5,259 nt of DNA from Bryobacteraceae bacterium. Its GTDB lineage: Bacteria; Acidobacteriota; Terriglobia; Bryobacterales; Bryobacteraceae. The notes beneath the pieces are model-generated. The model searched no databases. It saw only the letters and a program-made list of their open reading frames with translations, and was not told the origin of the DNA. Of the stretch, positions 1 to 5,259 are shown in pieces (position 1 is the first letter of the stretch; each line of letters begins with the position of its first letter). The stretch spans positions 1 to 5,259 of the forward strand of contig JASHWA010000365.1 in NCBI GenBank assembly GCA_030044325.1, in the 5' to 3' direction. The position numbers and the translations under genes are program-made.

Positions 1-18
1 CATGGGAGCGAAAGAGGC

Positions 19-1059
19 TTGAAGAAGGCGCTCATTACCGGAATTACGGGTCAGGACGGTTCGTTTCTGGCGGAATTGCTGCTTGCCAAGGGGTACCAGG
101 TGCATGGGATCGTCCGGCGCGCGTCCACGTTCAACACGGAGCGGCTCGAATCGATTTACCGCGACCAGCACGAAGCCGGCGTGCGTCTGTTCCTGCACTA
201 CGGCGACGTGAGCGACGGCGCGAGCTTCCGGCGCGTACTCGACAAAGTTCAGCCCGAAGAGATTTACAATCTGGCGGCGCAGTCGCACGTGCGCGTCAGC
301 TTTGATCAGGCCGAATACACGGCCGACGTGGTGGCGACGGGGACTTTGCGCGTCCTCGAAGCCGTGCGCGATTACGCGGCGCGCGGCAACGCGGTGCGCT
401 TTTATCAGGCCGGCTCATCGGAGATGTTCGGAGCCGCGCCGCCTCCGCAGAATGAAGCGACGCCGTTTTATCCGCGCAGTCCTTACGCGGTGAGCAAAGT
501 GGCGGCGCACTGGTACGGCGTCAATTACCGGGAAGCGTACGGATTGTTCATTTCGAACGGCATTCTGTTCAACCACGAGTCGCCGCGGCGGGGCGAGACG
601 TTTGTGACGCGCAAGATCACGCGGGCGCTGGCGCGGATCAAGCTCGGATCGCAGCACAAACTGTACCTGGGAAATCTGGAGGCGCGGCGCGACTGGGGTT
701 ATGCCGGAGATTACGTCGACGCCATGTGGCGGATGCTGCAGCAGCCGGCGCCGGGCGATTTCGTGATCGCGACGGGCGAATCGCATTCGGTGCGCGAATT
801 TCTGGAGCTGGCCGCGGCGTGTTTGGGCGTCGACTGGACGCAGCACGTCGAGCCCGACCCGCGCTATTTCCGCCCGACGGAAGTGAACGCGCTGTGCGGC
901 GACGCATCGAAAGCCAGGACCGAGCTGGGCTGGCAGCCTCGCGTGCCGTTCGAAGAGCTGGTCCGGATGATGATCGAGCACGATCTCGAGCTTGCGCGGC
1001 AGGAACGCACGCTGATCTCGGCGGGCCACCAGGTCGCGCGCGGCTACTCCGAGGGGTGA
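19..1059 (+). CDS. gmd: GDP-mannose 4,6-dehydratase
   Basis: Cytoplasmic NADP-dependent short-chain dehydrogenase/reductase of the extended family; it converts GDP-D-mannose to GDP-4-keto-6-deoxy-D-mannose, the first step to GDP-L-fucose and related deoxy sugars. The 346-residue length is normal for the family. Visible marks are the Rossmann loop GITGQDGS (8-15), the active-site SSE (133-135), the YxxxK pair Tyr156/Lys160, the signature NHESPRRGETFVTRKIT (185-201) and RRDWGYAGDYVDAMW (223-237), all typical of Gmd. The start is TTG at 19, chosen because MKKALITG aligns with the usual Gmd N-terminus. A GGGAG at 4-8 lies 10 bases upstream. The frame stays open to the left edge, so an earlier start is not excluded. 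A TGA at 20-22 in another frame overlaps the TTG as TTGA, which would fit coupling to an upstream gene outside the window. The C-terminus runs directly into fcl. Family assignment is very secure; the start is moderately so. Confidence 0.95.
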   Translation: MKKALITGITGQDGSFLAELLLAKGYQVHGIVRRASTFNTERLESIYRDQHEAGVRLFLHYGDVSDGASFRRVLDKVQPEEIYNLAAQSHVRVSFDQAEYTADVVATGTLRVLEAVRDYAARGNAVRFYQAGSSEMFGAAPPPQNEATPFYPRSPYAVSKVAAHWYGVNYREAYGLFISNGILFNHESPRRGETFVTRKITRALARIKLGSQHKLYLGNLEARRDWGYAGDYVDAMWRMLQQPAPGDFVIATGESHSVREFLELAAACLGVDWTQHVEPDPRYFRPTEVNALCGDASKARTELGWQPRVPFEELVRMMIEHDLELARQERTLISAGHQVARGYSEG

Positions 1060-2003
1060 TGGAAAGCGGAGCGCGCATCTTCGTCGCCGGCCATGGCGGG
1101 CTGGCAGGCTCGGCGATCTCGCGGGCGCTGGGCGCGGCGGGGTACCGGAACGTGATCGTGCGCACGCGCGCGGAGCTCGACCTGTGCGACGGTCCCGCCG
1201 TGCGCCGCTTTTTCGACGCCGAGAAACCGGAATACGTGTTCCTGGCCGCGGCGCGGGTGGGCGGGATTCTCGCCAACAGCACGTATCCGGCGGATTTTCT
1301 TCGCGACAATCTGGCCATCGAGCTGAACGTGATCGACGCGGCATATCGCGCGGGCGCAAAGAAGCTCCAGTTTCTGGGATCGTCGTGCATTTATCCCAAG
1401 TTCGCGCCGCAGCCGATCGCGGAGGAGTCGCTGTTGACGGGCGCGCTCGAGCCGAGCAACGAGTGGTACGCGGTCGCGAAAATCGCCGGGATCAAAATGG
1501 CGCAGGCGTACCGGCGCCAGTACGGATTCCACGCGATTTCGCTGATGCCGACGAACCTGTACGGGCCGGGCGACAATTTCGACCTGGCCGGCTCGCACGT
1601 GGTTCCCGCGCTGATCCGCAAGTTCCATGAGGCCAAATCGAGCGGCGCGGGGGAAGTGGTGATCTGGGGCACGGGCTCGCCGCGGCGCGAATTCCTGCAC
1701 GCCGACGATCTCGCCGATGCCGCGCTGTTTCTGATGAAGAACTACAACGACCCCGGCATCATCAACGTGGGCACGGGCGAGGATGTGACCATCCGCGAGC
1801 TGGCTGGGCTGATCGGAGAAATCGCCGGTTATCGCGGCCGGCTGGTGTTCGACCAAAGCAAGCCGGACGGTACGCCGCGCAAGCTGCTGGACGTGAGGCG
1901 GCTGAACGCGCTGGGCTGGAAAGCGCGGATCCCGCTGCGGGAAGGCATCCGGCGAACTTACGAGTGGTATCTTGAGCGCGGGTCGCCGGGGGCCGCGCGA
2001 TAA
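1059..2003 (+). CDS. fcl: GDP-L-fucose synthase (GDP-4-keto-6-deoxymannose epimerase/reductase)
   Basis: Takes the Gmd product and performs 3,5-epimerisation followed by NADPH-dependent 4-reduction to give GDP-L-fucose, the donor for fucosylated polysaccharides. The 314-residue length fits the family. Seen are the nucleotide-binding GHGGLAGSAI (11-20), the active-site SSCIYPK (108-114; Ser108, Ser109 and the epimerase Cys110), YAVAK (Tyr137/Lys141), MPTNLYGPGDNF (163-174), the catalytic-type His180 in SHVVPALIRKFH, GTGSPRREFLHADDLA (204-219) and PDGTPRKLLD (269-278). All catalytic residues known from the E. coli enzyme have counterparts, so it should be active. The same frame is open upstream to 726, but MESGARIFVAGHGG begins where the family begins, so ATG 1059 is chosen. 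It shares one base with the gmd stop (TGATG), and GAGGGG at 1051-1056 is the nearest purine tract. Translation is therefore probably coupled to gmd. The gene is also called wcaG in colanic-acid clusters. Confidence 0.95.
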   Translation: MESGARIFVAGHGGLAGSAISRALGAAGYRNVIVRTRAELDLCDGPAVRRFFDAEKPEYVFLAAARVGGILANSTYPADFLRDNLAIELNVIDAAYRAGAKKLQFLGSSCIYPKFAPQPIAEESLLTGALEPSNEWYAVAKIAGIKMAQAYRRQYGFHAISLMPTNLYGPGDNFDLAGSHVVPALIRKFHEAKSSGAGEVVIWGTGSPRREFLHADDLADAALFLMKNYNDPGIINVGTGEDVTIRELAGLIGEIAGYRGRLVFDQSKPDGTPRKLLDVRRLNALGWKARIPLREGIRRTYEWYLERGSPGAAR

Positions 2004-2011
2004 TCATGGAT

Positions 2012-2047
2012 CTCGCCGAGCGGTGAGCGGCGGGGTTTCATAGCCCC
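2012..2047 (+). terminator. weak hairpins after fcl, possible transcription end
   Basis: Two small inverted repeats follow the fcl stop. CTCGCC (2012-2017) pairs with GGTGAG (2022-2027) with one G-T wobble around a four-base loop. GGGG (2032-2035) can pair with CCCC (2044-2047) around an eight-base loop. Neither is followed by a real T-run, so this is a poor intrinsic terminator. It is listed because a unit boundary before mbfA is expected here. Confidence 0.25.
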
Positions 2048-2056
2048 AGGTTTCAT
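2034..2056 (+). repeat. 8-bp direct repeat GGTTTCAT upstream of mbfA
   Basis: GGTTTCAT occurs at 2034-2041 and again at 2049-2056, start to start 15 bases. It lies 19-41 bases upstream of the ACTATGCT element and about 50-70 bases ahead of the mbfA start. It could be a pair of regulator half-sites, but the copies are short and chance is possible. No inverted TTTAGAA-type iron-control (Irr) box is visible. Confidence 0.3.
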
Positions 2057-2074
2057 GCCGAGGGTCCGGAGTCA

Positions 2075-2082
2075 ACTATGCT
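2075..2082 (+). promoter_or_regulatory. possible -10 element of mbfA (ACTATGCT)
   Basis: TATGCT at 2077-2082 matches the TATAAT consensus at four of six positions and would place a transcript start near 2089, just ahead of the Shine-Dalgarno. No acceptable -35 hexamer is found at 16-18 bases spacing, so it is weak. The same octamer appears on the minus strand in the other gene-start gap (4346-4353), which is the main reason to list it. Confidence 0.25.
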
Positions 2083-2092
2083 GGCTGTGATT

Positions 2093-2097
2093 AGGAG
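2093..2097 (+). promoter_or_regulatory. Shine-Dalgarno of mbfA (AGGAG)
   Basis: AGGAG sits five bases before ATG 2103. This fixes the start of the iron-transporter gene and is the clearest ribosome-binding site in the window. Confidence 0.65.
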
Positions 2098-2102
2098 CGG
2101 CA

Positions 2103-3059
2103 ATGCGAAATTTCAATAGCCTGAGCGAGCCGGAGGTGCTGGCGCTGGCCATCTCGCTTGAAGAGGAAGACGAGCGGGTGTACGCCGATATCGCCGAGGG
2201 ATTGCGCCAGAATTTTCCCGGGTCGGCGGCCATGTTCGACGGGATGCGCGAGGAGGAATCCGGCCACCGGCGGCGATTGATCGAGCTGTACCGGCAGAAG
2301 TTCGGCGATCATATCCCGCTGATCCGGAGGCAGGACGTGAAGGGCTTTATCTATCGCCGGCCGGTGTGGCTGATCCGGCCGCTGGGGTTGGACACGGTGC
2401 GCAATCTGGCGGCGACGATGGAGATGGAAACGCGGCGGTTTTACGAAGCCGCCGCGCAGCGCAGCACGGACCCGGGAATCCGGCAGCTACTGGACGATCT
2501 GGCGCAGGAAGAGCGCGTGCACCAGGTTCGCGCGGAGGAGCTCGAAGAGGACAAGCTGGAGGCGAGCATCAAAGCGCAGGAAGACGAAGCCAACCGGCGG
2601 CTGTTCGTATTGCAAATCGTGCAGCCGGGGCTCGCGGGGCTAATGGATGGATCGGTATCGACGCTCGCGCCGGTGTTTGCCGCCGCGCTTGCGACGCACA
2701 GCAGTTGGGACGCGTTTCGGGTGGGCCTGGCGGCGTCGCTCGGCGCGGGAATCAGCATGGGATTCGCGGAAGCGCTGTCGGATGACGGGACGCTTACCGG
2801 ACGCGGGCATCCGTGGGTGCGGGGACTGGTTTGCGGAGCGATGACGGCGCTCGGCGGGGTGGGGCACACGCTGCCGTTCCTGCTTTCCGATTTCCGGGCC
2901 GCGATGACGATCGCGGTGCTGGTGGTGATTGCGGAACTGGCTTCGATCACGTGGATCCGGAATCGCTACATGGAAACTCCGCCGCTTTCGGCGGCTTTAC
3001 AGGTCGGCTTGGGCGGCGCGCTGGTGTTTGTTACGGGAGTGCTGATCGGAAGCTCGTAG
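2103..3059 (+). CDS. mbfA: MbfA-type membrane-bound ferritin / erythrin-VIT1 iron transporter
   Basis: A 318-residue fusion of a cytoplasmic ferritin-like (erythrin/rubrerythrin) domain and a VIT1/CCC1 membrane domain. In Bradyrhizobium and Agrobacterium such proteins sit in the inner membrane, export iron and protect against iron and peroxide stress; the same role is inferred here. Residues 1 to about 150 form a four-helix domain with two matching halves: Glu20 with Tyr27, then E52-x-x-H55; and Glu107 with Tyr114, then E137-x-x-H140. These are the expected di-iron ligands, and all are present. A charged stretch (about 143-166) links to five predicted membrane segments near 172-198, 203-225, 238-261, 265-287 and 296-317. 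The first has the conserved GLMDGSVSTLAPVF (Asp182), and MGFAEALSDDGTLTGRGHP follows the second. Start ATG 2103 has a good AGGAG. The gene is probably transcribed alone and ends 3 bases from the convergent TPR gene. A general VIT-family label would be the alternative; the N-terminal half makes MbfA the better name. Confidence 0.93.
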   Translation: MRNFNSLSEPEVLALAISLEEEDERVYADIAEGLRQNFPGSAAMFDGMREEESGHRRRLIELYRQKFGDHIPLIRRQDVKGFIYRRPVWLIRPLGLDTVRNLAATMEMETRRFYEAAAQRSTDPGIRQLLDDLAQEERVHQVRAEELEEDKLEASIKAQEDEANRRLFVLQIVQPGLAGLMDGSVSTLAPVFAAALATHSSWDAFRVGLAASLGAGISMGFAEALSDDGTLTGRGHPWVRGLVCGAMTALGGVGHTLPFLLSDFRAAMTIAVLVVIAELASITWIRNRYMETPPLSAALQVGLGGALVFVTGVLIGSS

Positions 3060-3062
3060 GGT

Positions 3063-4241
3063 TTATGACGCGGCCGCGGTCAAGGCGGCGGCCTGTTCGC
3101 GGAGCCACTCGGCTTCGCCGCGCTTGCGCAGCATTTCGAGGAGCTCGGCGCGATGTTCCATATTGTCGGCGAGCTCGCGAACGCGTTCGGCGCCGCAGGC
3201 TTCCCACACTTTCGCGGCGCGGCCCAGCTCGGCGACCGCCTCGATGTAATGCCCGCAGCACTCATCGACGTGGGCCGCCATTTCGTAGGCGATGGCCAGC
3301 CGCGCGCCTTTTTTCCTGCGGAAAGTGCCGATCGCTTCGGCCAGCAGCTCCCGCGCGCGGCCGTAATTGGACCATCCGATGTACATGCTCGCCAGGCCGA
3401 ACTGCATGTCGGCGAGCTCCTCAAGATCGCCGCCCACGATGCGCAGCCGGAGCATCAACGCGCGCTCATACAGCTCGGCTGCGCCGTCGATGTCGCCGGA
3501 TTCTTCGTGCGAACCGGCCAGATGATGCAGGTCGCTGACGGTTTCCGGCGAATCGTGGCCGCACAGGCGCTCATGCACGCGCAGCGAGCGGCGCAAATAG
3601 CGCTGCGCTTCCGTGTGATTGCCCTGGGCGCGGTAAATGCGGCCGAGCTCGCTCATCAGCTTGGCGGTTTCCAGGTCTTCTTCGCCGTACAATTCCTCAT
3701 GCAGACGGACCGCTTTTTCGAGCGCCGGGAGAGCTTCTTCGGAGCGCCCGCTCTTGTGCCGCGCGATCCCCAGCCGGTGGACGCGACGCGCCATGCGCAT
3801 GGCGTCGGGATGCGGCATGGCCGATTCGATGCGAATCCCCTCCTGGAGCGCGGCTTCCATGGAGGCATAATTTTCGGCATCTCCGAAAACTTCGGCGAGG
3901 GTGTCGAGGCACTGCACGTAACCCGCGGGATTGGAAACTTTCGCCGTGTGCTCCAGAGCGGCCCGGACCGTCTGTTCGGCTTCCGCGATCTTGCCCTGCT
4001 TGCGCTGCGCTTCGGCGAGCAGCAAGCGAAAGTGAATCTTGCGGACCGAATGGCGCCGTTCGTCCGCTTCGGCGACCGCGCCGGTGAGATATTTTTCCGC
4101 TTCCGCCCAGTTGCGGTCTTTCAGATGACGCTCGCCCTCGACGCGATTCATGCTGCGCTCGAGGGTCCAGGCGCGAAGCTGCGGCGTGGCCCATGCCGCC
4201 AGCTTGATCGACCAGCGAAGCGCGGTGTTGAACGGAATCAT
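3063..4241 (-). CDS. kinesin-light-chain-like TPR repeat protein, function unknown
   Basis: A 392-residue protein made almost wholly of tetratricopeptide repeats, so a helical protein-binding scaffold; the partner is unknown and no catalytic domain is visible. About eight TPR units run from residue 34 to about 348. Four have an exact 42-residue period: the helix-A leucines fall at 157, 199, 241 and 283, followed by G-x-x-x-x-A blocks and the HE.LYG / HERLCG turns typical of the kinesin-light-chain (TPR_12) type. Earlier units at about 34-67, 69-102 and 109-142 are ordinary. The first 30 residues are basic and tryptophan-containing (MIPFNTALRW...), with no clear signal peptide or membrane segment, so a cytoplasmic location is likely. 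ATG 4241 is used: an in-frame TAG at 4281-4283 with no start codon between rules out extension. No Shine-Dalgarno precedes it, and Met31 (4151) is a possible alternative. Such proteins often accompany sigma-factor or kinase genes, but none is seen here. A long plus-strand frame covering it is only a GC-rich shadow. Confidence 0.85.
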   Translation of the reverse strand: MIPFNTALRWSIKLAAWATPQLRAWTLERSMNRVEGERHLKDRNWAEAEKYLTGAVAEADERRHSVRKIHFRLLLAEAQRKQGKIAEAEQTVRAALEHTAKVSNPAGYVQCLDTLAEVFGDAENYASMEAALQEGIRIESAMPHPDAMRMARRVHRLGIARHKSGRSEEALPALEKAVRLHEELYGEEDLETAKLMSELGRIYRAQGNHTEAQRYLRRSLRVHERLCGHDSPETVSDLHHLAGSHEESGDIDGAAELYERALMLRLRIVGGDLEELADMQFGLASMYIGWSNYGRARELLAEAIGTFRRKKGARLAIAYEMAAHVDECCGHYIEAVAELGRAAKVWEACGAERVRELADNMEHRAELLEMLRKRGEAEWLREQAAALTAAAS

Positions 4242-4249
4242 GTTTGGAG

Positions 4250-4341
4250 CTAAGGCGTCTCTCCCGTCATGATCGGCGAGCTAGGGCCCCGACTTTAGCT
4301 CTCCCTAGTGCGGATTACCCTTAGTAATGTCTTCGCCTTAG
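4250..4341 (-). promoter_or_regulatory. cluster of CTARRG boxes with nested inverted repeats, candidate operator or structured leader
   Basis: This element lies just upstream of the 392-residue TPR gene and ends eight bases before its ATG. CTARRG occurs six times: minus strand at 4336-4341, 4319-4324, 4303-4308 and 4293-4298, plus strand at 4250-4255 and 4281-4286. Inverted repeats are CTAAGGCG (4250-4257) with CGCCTTAG (4334-4341), perfect over 8 bp; CTAGGG (4281-4286) with CCCTAG (4303-4308); and ATTAC (4314-4318) with GTAAT (4324-4328). Competing pairs are GAGCTAA (4247-4253) with TTAGCTC (4295-4301), and GAGCTA (4278-4283) with TAGCTC (4296-4301). In RNA the 8-bp pair would close a branched fold next to the start codon; in DNA the boxes could be tandem regulator sites. 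The sequence facts are direct; the role is inferred. It matches no riboswitch class I recognise. Confidence 0.45.
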
Positions 4342-4345
4342 GCCG

Positions 4346-4353
4346 AGCATAGT
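4346..4353 (-). promoter_or_regulatory. possible -10 element of the 392-residue TPR gene (ACTATGCT)
   Basis: Read on the minus strand, TATGCT (4346-4351) resembles a -10 hexamer and is preceded by AC, giving the same octamer found ahead of mbfA. It would start a transcript near 4338, placing the whole CTARRG element in the 5' leader. No convincing -35 is seen at the normal distance. Confidence 0.25.
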
Positions 4354-4359
4354 ACGCGG

Positions 4360-4384
4360 TGCCCGGCCAGCGATGGCGGGGGCA
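4360..4384 (-). terminator. hairpin after the upstream TPR gene, possible terminator
   Basis: On the minus strand, 12 bases after the TAA of the partial gene, TGCCC (4380-4384) pairs with GGGCA (4360-4364), and GCCA (4374-4377) pairs with TGGC (4366-4369) around a TCGC tetraloop, with a small internal loop between them. About nine GC-rich pairs make a stable stem, but no U-run follows, so it may be a 3'-end stabiliser rather than a classical intrinsic terminator. Confidence 0.35.
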
Positions 4385-4396
4385 ACTCCTGAGGCG

Positions 4397-5259
4397 TTAA
4401 CGCACCGCGGCGCGGTGGTCGGCGACGGCCCGGCGGGCTTCCTGTAATTCGGGGCGGGCGGTGTCGCTATCTTTGCAAATCTCGACGAGCTGCGCATAAT
4501 AGCTGCGCGCTTTGGCTTGATCGCCGCTCAACATGGCCGCGTGGGCGGCGCCATAAACCGCGCGGAAACGCCGCGGCTCGCGCGTGAGCGTCTCCTCGAA
4601 CTCCTTGACAGCTTGCGCGGGCTGCTTGTCGAGCAGCAGCATTTCGCCCAGTTGCTCGCGCGCGGGCTTGAGCGGACCGGGCGTGACAGCGGCTTTTTCG
4701 GTGGCGTCCTCGCGCTTGCTGGCGGACTCCATGAGAGACAGAGCTTCAGCGTTTTTCCCTTCCGCGCGCACGGTCCACGCGCTCGCGCCGAGCCGCTGGA
4801 TTTCGATCTGCTCTTCCCAATACGCGTCCTTCATTTGCGCTTCCATGTCGCGCAACCGCGCGAGCTCGGCGACTTCCTTCTGCGCCGACGCCGCGTCGCC
4901 CGAGCGCGCAAAACCGAGGGCGCGCACGAAATGCGTGATGGCTTCGACATACGGCGCATTCGGATCGGGATGTACCTGGAGCGCTTTGGCGGCGTTCCAA
5001 TCCTCGCGTTCGATGGCGAGGCGAGCCGGGATCGCGGTCATGGCCCACGCGTTCGCGCCGCCGCCGCCGCGCCCTTCACCGCCCATGCGGCTGATCTCCT
5101 GCGCCCGCGCCCACACCGCTTCAGCGGCGCGATCCTGCGCGGTTTGCAGATAGGCGTACTCCATGTAATCGGAGGCGTGCAGCGCTTCGCCATAGCTCCT
5201 GGTCTCGACGCTCACCTGGCGCGACCGGATATTGGTGGCGATCGAATCCTCCCAATAGC
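4397..5259 (-). CDS. TPR-like repeat protein, partial (5' end outside window)
   Basis: The C-terminal 286 residues of a larger protein. The frame is open to the right edge (visible start YWEDSIATNI), so the GTG at 5215 is not needed as a start and the real one lies beyond the window. Residue numbers count from that first visible residue. The pattern fits a conserved family of TPR-like proteins, usually annotated only as tetratricopeptide or hypothetical: W-x-x-SIATN (2-9), LHASDYMEYAYLQTAQDRAA (26-45), AIPARLAIEREDWNAA (75-90), a helical pair at about 103-136, then TPGPLKPAREQLGEMLL (192-208), PAQAVKEFEETLTREPRRFR (213-232) and a final repeat with RSYYAQLVEIC (251-261). A glycine-rich stretch (59-67), coded by a run of GCC triplets at 5057-5070, interrupts the helices. 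The function is unknown; a scaffold or sensor role is only a guess. It is on the same strand as the 392-residue TPR gene, 155 bases upstream, but the hairpin and possible promoter between them suggest separate transcripts. The two proteins show different repeat types and are not recent duplicates. Confidence 0.85.
   Translation of the reverse strand, partial: YWEDSIATNIRSRQVSVETRSYGEALHASDYMEYAYLQTAQDRAAEAVWARAQEISRMGGEGRGGGGANAWAMTAIPARLAIEREDWNAAKALQVHPDPNAPYVEAITHFVRALGFARSGDAASAQKEVAELARLRDMEAQMKDAYWEEQIEIQRLGASAWTVRAEGKNAEALSLMESASKREDATEKAAVTPGPLKPAREQLGEMLLLDKQPAQAVKEFEETLTREPRRFRAVYGAAHAAMLSGDQAKARSYYAQLVEICKDSDTARPELQEARRAVADHRAAVR

Noticed and set aside
726..1058. N-terminal extension of fcl into gmd
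   Set aside because: The frame is open, but the extension is out-of-frame gmd sequence and the family N-terminus begins at ATG 1059.
415..1359. Minus-strand open frame across the gmd/fcl junction
   Set aside because: Arginine-rich, low-complexity translation spanning two well-supported opposite-strand genes; a GC-rich shadow.
1044..1856. Minus-strand open frame within fcl
   Set aside because: The plus strand carries the full fcl catalytic set; the antisense translation shows no family features.
3069..3078. CGCGGCCGCG palindrome as a bidirectional terminator
   Set aside because: It has no loop and no T-run on either side and lies inside the last codons of the TPR gene; likely Ala-rich coding sequence.
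3153..4253. Long plus-strand open frame (366 codons) opposite the TPR gene
   Set aside because: Its translation has no recognisable motif, while the minus strand gives regular TPRs with a 42-residue period; long antisense frames are common in GC-rich genes.
4314..4328. ATTAC-N5-GTAAT as a classical NarL heptamer pair
   Set aside because: The neighbouring TACCCTT matches the TACYYMT heptamer at only six of seven positions and the arrangement is not the standard 7-2-7; kept only as part of the larger element.
4584..5153. Plus-strand open frame opposite the partial TPR gene
   Set aside because: Serine/alanine-rich translation without motifs; the minus strand shows conserved repeat-family motifs and stays open to the edge.
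4397..5215. GTG at 5215 as the true start of the right-hand gene
   Set aside because: The in-frame codons up to the edge read W-E-D-S-I-A-T-N, which fits the conserved family, so the gene continues outside the window.

Overview
The window is GC-rich bacterial chromosomal DNA with five genes: two complete genes for GDP-sugar synthesis and a ferritin/iron-transporter gene on the plus strand, then two TPR-protein genes on the minus strand, the last cut by the right edge. No mobile element, RNA gene or CRISPR array is visible. The gene families and base composition are compatible with a soil-type bacterium such as an acidobacterium (Solibacter/Bryobacter-like). That is an impression from protein style, not a demonstrated placement.

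Left part (19-2003): gmd (GDP-mannose 4,6-dehydratase) and fcl (GDP-L-fucose synthase) share one base in a TGATG junction and form a complete two-enzyme route from GDP-D-mannose to GDP-L-fucose. A surface-polysaccharide or glycosylation cluster probably continues to the left.

Middle (2004-3059): a 99-base gap with weak hairpins, a short direct repeat and a good Shine-Dalgarno leads into mbfA. This gene encodes a fusion of a rubrerythrin-like di-iron domain and a VIT1/CCC1-type membrane domain, expected to export iron from the cytoplasm. It ends only 3 bases from the end of the convergent TPR gene.

Right part (3063-5259, minus strand): a 392-residue protein made of kinesin-light-chain-like TPRs with an exact 42-residue repeat, and upstream of it the C-terminal 286 residues of a different TPR-like protein. 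The 155-base gap between them (4242-4396) is the least ordinary stretch. It holds a hairpin just after the upstream gene, a possible -10 element, and then about 92 bases with six CTARRG hexamers arranged with near-dyad symmetry. These include a perfect 8-bp inverted repeat closing the element, immediately ahead of a start codon with no visible Shine-Dalgarno. It could be a multi-site operator or a structured mRNA leader.

The sugar genes, the iron gene and the TPR genes look like three separate transcription units with no obvious joint function. I see no convincing new multi-gene system. The 4250-4341 element is the best candidate for something undescribed.
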